A DNA stretch of 64,000 bases from contig NZ_JAALLS010000020.1 of NCBI RefSeq assembly GCF_011059105.1, forward strand, positions 24,815 through 88,814. The letters are read 5' to 3'. The notes beneath the pieces were generated by a model. It was given only the letters and a program-made list of their open reading frames with translations, made no database searches and was not told the origin of the DNA. Positions 61,060-64,000 of the stretch are shown one piece after another. Numbering within the stretch: position 1 is the first letter of the stretch; every line of letters begins with the position of its first letter. The stretch is from Fodinibius halophilus (GTDB lineage: Bacteria; Bacteroidota; Rhodothermia; Balneolales; Balneolaceae). The translations under genes and the position numbers were made by a program.

Positions 61060-61605
61060 ATGAGTACAGCAACAAAAAAACTCTGGAAGATTGATCCCAC
61101 ACATTCTGAAATTCAATTTAAGGTAAAGCACCTTGTTATATCGACCGTAACCGGCAGTTTCGGGTCTTTCGAGGGGAGCTTGGAAGTTGATGGTGAACAA
61201 CTTGAGGGAGCAGACATACAGTTTAAAGCGGATATTAACAGCATCGATACCAATAATGAAGACCGAGACGAGCACCTTAAGTCAGACGATTTCTTCAACG
61301 CCGAAGAATATCCGAAGCTGGCCTTTTCATCTACCGCTTTTGAAAAGAAAGGAAGCGACACTTACCGATTAATTGGCGATTTAACCATTCGGGGAAACAC
61401 AAAAACGGTAGAACTTGAGGCTGTCCACGGTGGTACGGTACAAGATCCCTATGGTCAAACAAAAGCAGGCTTTGAAATTACGGGAACCATCAACCGAAAA
61501 GAGTTTGGCCTGGAATGGGATGCCGTAACAGAGGCCGGAAATATCGTAGTTGGTGAGGAAATAAAGTTACAGCTTAATGTACAGATCGTAGAACAGGAAG
61601 GGTAA
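61060..61605 (+). CDS. YceI-family protein
   Basis: 181 residues, an antiparallel beta-barrel of the YceI lipid/isoprenoid-binding fold. WKIDPTHSEIQFKVKHLVISTVTGSF at the start, DIQFKADINSIDTNNEDRDEHLKSDDFFNAEEYPKLAFSSTAF (the family HLxSxDFF-NxE-P pattern), YRLIGDLTIRGNTKTVELE and the C-terminal IKLQLNVQIV. No signal peptide, so cytosolic, unlike E. coli YceI. Members bind polyisoprenoids or long lipids. It has its own terminator. Confidence 0.93.
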   Translation: MSTATKKLWKIDPTHSEIQFKVKHLVISTVTGSFGSFEGSLEVDGEQLEGADIQFKADINSIDTNNEDRDEHLKSDDFFNAEEYPKLAFSSTAFEKKGSDTYRLIGDLTIRGNTKTVELEAVHGGTVQDPYGQTKAGFEITGTINRKEFGLEWDAVTEAGNIVVGEEIKLQLNVQIVEQEG

Positions 61606-61630
61606 TATCTTTCCTATGGTTACACTTCAG

Positions 61631-61663
61631 CTCCTGCAGGTATTACACGTGCAGGAGTTTTTT
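61631..61663 (+). terminator. Terminator after the YceI gene
   Basis: CTCCTGCA (61631-61638) and TGCAGGAG (61650-61657) make a perfect 8-bp stem followed by TTTTTT. Confidence 0.88.
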
Positions 61664-61759
61664 ATATTGAGGTTATAGAAATCTGGTGATAGGTTCTCAA
61701 GTCCCAATTTTCCGGGTATGATTTATCGTTATCCTTAAAGAGAAGGCGATTCTTTTATA

Positions 61760-62098
61760 TTAATTCTCAGAGCGTGTCATTATGATATCTCTATAATGGC
61801 CATCCGTATCTTCAGGGATAGTGATCGATTTACTGTAGGGCTCAAAACCGTTTTTAGTGGCTTTTAACTCATATGTACCCGGCTCAAGATATAGCAGGTA
61901 GTCTCCATCGCTACTAGAAGTTGTTGTTTCTCCCCCCGCAGTTACGTTAGCAGAAGCGATGGGATCGGAACTACTGTCAGAATTTAATTCTAATACTTGA
62001 CCGCTTAACAGGATCTCTTTTGTTGTTGAATCAGTTGATTTTGAGCATCCAACTGATAGAAAAAGTAATAAGATTGATAAATTGAGGAGTGATTTCAT
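61760..62098 (-). CDS. Small lipoprotein with carboxypeptidase-regulatory-like domain
   Basis: 112 residues from ATG 62098; the longer frame from 62149 adds 17 residues before the signal peptide. Lipoprotein signal KSLLNLSILLLFLSVGC with the Cys near residue 18. The mature domain is one beta-sandwich of the CarboxypepD_reg/PEGA kind (LSGQVLELNSDSSSDPIASANVTAGGETTTSSSDGDYLLYLEPGTYELKATKNGFEPYSKSITI). It is probably an outer-membrane or periplasmic lipoprotein with no enzymatic part, processed through Lgt. Confidence 0.8.
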   Translation of the reverse strand: MKSLLNLSILLLFLSVGCSKSTDSTTKEILLSGQVLELNSDSSSDPIASANVTAGGETTTSSSDGDYLLYLEPGTYELKATKNGFEPYSKSITIPEDTDGHYRDIIMTRSEN

Positions 62099-62201
62099 AA
62101 GAAATAAATATTGTTCCCGTTTCAAATAATATAGTTTAATGGGCAACAATTACAAATAATTGGTATCATTTGAATTATGATAAGGTAAGTTGCTTTAACA
62201 A

Positions 62202-62597
62202 CTAGATACTGTCAATTATAATATTAGCCAGATGTTTCTTTATCTTCTTCATCCAGCAGCTTAATGAATAGTGACATCGAACTTTTAATGGTATAGTACT
62301 CTTTGGCCGAAAAAATAAAACCATGGTAAAAGCGGACCATGCAACTAATCCCACAGCCAGATCAAACCAATTGGGGTTTGCACCATATTCTATTAAGCTG
62401 AAAATCCCATAAAAGGGGCCCATCACCAGACCAAAGGCAGCTGCCAAAAATGTTTTATTGGCTTTATTAATTTGCTCTTTGGCAAATTCTCTATACTCGC
62501 CATTTTTAAGTAGTCGCTTATCTTTATACAGAAAAAACTGGGAAGTATTTTGGAGTCGTTCTTCAAAAAAATCTTTGATGATATCTTTTCTTCTCAT
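62202..62597 (-). CDS. Small two-TM membrane protein, C-terminus apparently frameshifted
   Basis: 131 residues as read. A charged N-terminus (DFFEERLQNTSQFFLYKDKRLLKNGEYREFAKEQINKANK) is followed by two TM helices (about 48-66 and 75-97). After VLFF the frame gives an unlike, Cys-rich basic tail. In the -1 frame the DNA reads SAKEYYTIKSSMSLFIKLLD then EEDKETSG and stop at 62224, much more protein-like. The switch lies at a run of six A (62310-62315; T on the coding strand). Loss of one base there, or slippage, would explain it. It shares direction and a 37-base gap with the 62635 gene. No family recognised. Confidence 0.6.
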   Translation of the reverse strand: MRRKDIIKDFFEERLQNTSQFFLYKDKRLLKNGEYREFAKEQINKANKTFLAAAFGLVMGPFYGIFSLIEYGANPNWFDLAVGLVAWSAFTMVLFFRPKSTIPLKVRCHYSLSCWMKKIKKHLANIIIDSI

Positions 62598-62634
62598 AGA
62601 TGCTTACCTGCTATTTTTAAATTGAGCTATTGCT

Positions 62635-63096
62635 TTATTCTTGATACACAATGTCTTTGTTTTGAGTGATCTTTTTAAGATAGTTTCTCAAGTTATCAAC
62701 TTGCTCTTTGGTATGAAGGGGAAGCTTAATTTTCTCGGTTGATCCAATGCTATTTGTTAGTTGAATTTTATTTTTCTTTAGATTGACAGCAGTAATAGTG
62801 TCCCACGTATATTTTTTCTTGCCAAACAACGGTGAAGAATAGTTTGAATAGTTTTTAAGAAAAATACCCTCAGGGCTAATTTGTAGCTTTGGCTTTCTGC
62901 CAAGTCCCGGAAAGAAAGCAAAAGTAGCACTGCCCCCTACACCTATTAAGACATTCATCCAGTCAACCGAATTATCGTATTGGTATTTCATGATAATAGA
63001 ACCGATAAAAAATCCCATTAAAAAAGTACCCAGAAAACGAATAATCTTTACATAAATCGTTTCGGTGTCCACAGTTAATTCAAAGGGTTCCATCAT
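62635..63096 (-). CDS. Two-TM protein with PH-like cytosolic domain, unknown
   Basis: 153 residues. Two TM helices at about 17-36 and 45-62 are followed by a beta-rich C-terminal part (LQISPEGIFLKNYSNYSS...KKYTWDTITAVNLKKNKIQLTN, IKLPLHTKEQVDNLRNYLKKI). This order (two helices, then a small beta-barrel with a final helix) is that of bacterial PH-domain (bPH2/YcxB-like) membrane proteins, but the match is by fold pattern only. Upstream of and probably co-transcribed with the 62202 gene. Confidence 0.6.
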   Translation of the reverse strand: MMEPFELTVDTETIYVKIIRFLGTFLMGFFIGSIIMKYQYDNSVDWMNVLIGVGGSATFAFFPGLGRKPKLQISPEGIFLKNYSNYSSPLFGKKKYTWDTITAVNLKKNKIQLTNSIGSTEKIKLPLHTKEQVDNLRNYLKKITQNKDIVYQE

Positions 63097-63303
63097 TTTC
63101 TCTTGGATATAGTGAAGCTTAAGAAGAATATAAACGTTGTAACTTCTAAGTCTTGTCTTTAGCAGACTAACTAGAAGCCAGATAATAAATCAGAAATAGA
63201 AATGCCAGTTATAGAGTTTTTAGCTTTAACCGATGCAGTTGTTATATAAATCCCTTCCCCGGGATGATAATAAACGTATATTAAAGGTATAGCAAAACGT
63301 AGA

Positions 63304-63867
63304 CTAGTCACGATATACCACGCCATATTTACTATTAATTCGCTTCCAGTCTTCGCTACTGAGCTTTTGGGAGGGGGCTCCCGGTTTCACGCCTATAGCT
63401 CTGAAATAATTCTCAAAGCCGGCCGGGGTATATCCAAAAACCATTCTTAAATTTTCTTCACTCTCGTTGCGAAGTCCGTGCCACACCGTTCGGGGTACCA
63501 GGGCCATACTCCCGGCGGTTACTTTATACTCTTCATCCCCAAATGTAAATATCCCTGTCCCGTTTTCTATAAAGATAAATTCCTCTTCTGAGGAGTGTTT
63601 ATGAACCGGAATCTCGTCTCCGGGACCAATATCTTCTGTTAAAAGCGACATCGTTTGTATCCCATTCTTTTGCTTGCCGATTTTGATGGTTACCCGGCCT
63701 TTTCGCTCCCCAATGAGATAAATTTCTCCTTCATCAACGTTTAGCAACAGGTTGGGATCAAAAGCAGCAGGTTGTTTTTGGGTTTGGAGAATACCGGTTA
63801 GCATACCACAAACACCAATGAATGTTGCTTTAGTAAGAAAATCTTTTCGACTAATTGAAGTATCCAT
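63304..63867 (-). CDS. Exported cupin-domain protein
   Basis: 187 residues. The N-terminus SRKDFLTKATFIGVCGMLTG resembles a Tat/Sec signal (Arg-Lys in place of twin Arg). The single cupin barrel (about 60-160) has motif 1 GDEIPVHKHSSEEEFIFIENGTG (two His and Glu for metal) and motif 2 VPRTVWHGLRNESEENLRMVFGYTPAGFE (third His). Likely a metal-binding dioxygenase or isomerase-like protein of the periplasm; the substrate is unknown. The last gene of the window. Confidence 0.82.
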   Translation of the reverse strand: MDTSISRKDFLTKATFIGVCGMLTGILQTQKQPAAFDPNLLLNVDEGEIYLIGERKGRVTIKIGKQKNGIQTMSLLTEDIGPGDEIPVHKHSSEEEFIFIENGTGIFTFGDEEYKVTAGSMALVPRTVWHGLRNESEENLRMVFGYTPAGFENYFRAIGVKPGAPSQKLSSEDWKRINSKYGVVYRD

Positions 63868-64000
63868 GACAGCACCTTTGATATATTACGATTTATGGGA
63901 GCCGTCTTTTTAAATACTTTGATGAATGTTTATACAGTTAGATAACAACTAATCTAATAAAACGCCTGGAATTGCTACAAAAAAATGGACAGTGAGTTAA
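63868..64000. other. Right-edge spacer
   Basis: 133 AT-rich bases upstream of the cupin gene. No gene start, repeat or RNA is seen before the window ends. Confidence 0.4.

Noticed and set aside
1..64000. tRNA, rRNA, CRISPR arrays, transposases, prophage genes
   Set aside because: Looked for by eye in all spacers and among the encoded proteins; none could be supported.

Overview
The window looks like chromosomal DNA from a member of the Balneolota/Rhodothermota side of the Bacteroidota group, perhaps a halophilic Balneola- or Fodinibius-like organism. The grounds are: a type IX secretion C-terminal domain with the YPNPFNP motif (7857-10004), Bacteroidota-type -7 promoter boxes (TAnnTTTG) ahead of several genes, frequent absence of clear Shine-Dalgarno sequences, moderate GC, and the protein families present. 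The genus is inference. I saw no rRNA, tRNA, CRISPR array or transposase.

Layout. 1-849 is repeat-rich non-coding DNA. 850-5692 is a histidine operon on the minus strand (hisG-hisD-hisC-hisB-hisH), preceded at 5777-5839 by a previously hidden 20-codon leader ORF with five His codons in an eight-codon stretch and RNA stems typical of attenuation. 6013-10518 holds a DUF4382 lipoprotein, a small thiamine-binding-type protein, a T9SS-sorted surface protein, a tiny PID-CTERM-like protein and a frameshifted second copy of it. 10864-18134 carries an ECF sigma factor with a TPR serine/threonine kinase, then lepA, a secreted protein and lepB. 18304-42824 is mainly housekeeping: amidohydrolase, rlmN, two peroxiredoxin-type proteins, MscS, DPP-IV-like peptidase, ZIP transporter, phosphosugar mutase, lgt, cysS, AsmA, pcm, DUF368, universal stress protein, sterol-desaturase-like protein and a DEAD-box helicase.

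42888-49199 is accessory: repeat-packed spacers separate small regulator-centred units (Crp/Fnr with SnoaL and DoxX; MarR with a membrane protein; MarR divergent from a monooxygenase; EVE protein; DNPH1-type nucleotide hydrolase). Clear palindromic operator candidates lie beside three of these regulators.

49400-59347 is the least explained part and the best candidate for an undescribed system. A three-TM protein, a cytosolic-looking SH3-subtilisin, an exported protein with a beta-rich C-terminus and a membrane-bound alpha/beta hydrolase (3' frameshift) lie in one tight transcription unit. They are followed by a convergent polytopic membrane protein and a 1061-residue ASH/VWA protein that has no signal peptide and ends in a single C-terminal TM. 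59458-63867 holds small secreted or membrane proteins, YceI and a cupin.

Five long intergenic spaces (1-849, 30866-31619, 42888-43700, 45292-46374, 60085-61059) share members of the same palindrome-containing repeat families, which points to a dispersed non-coding repeat system rather than genes.
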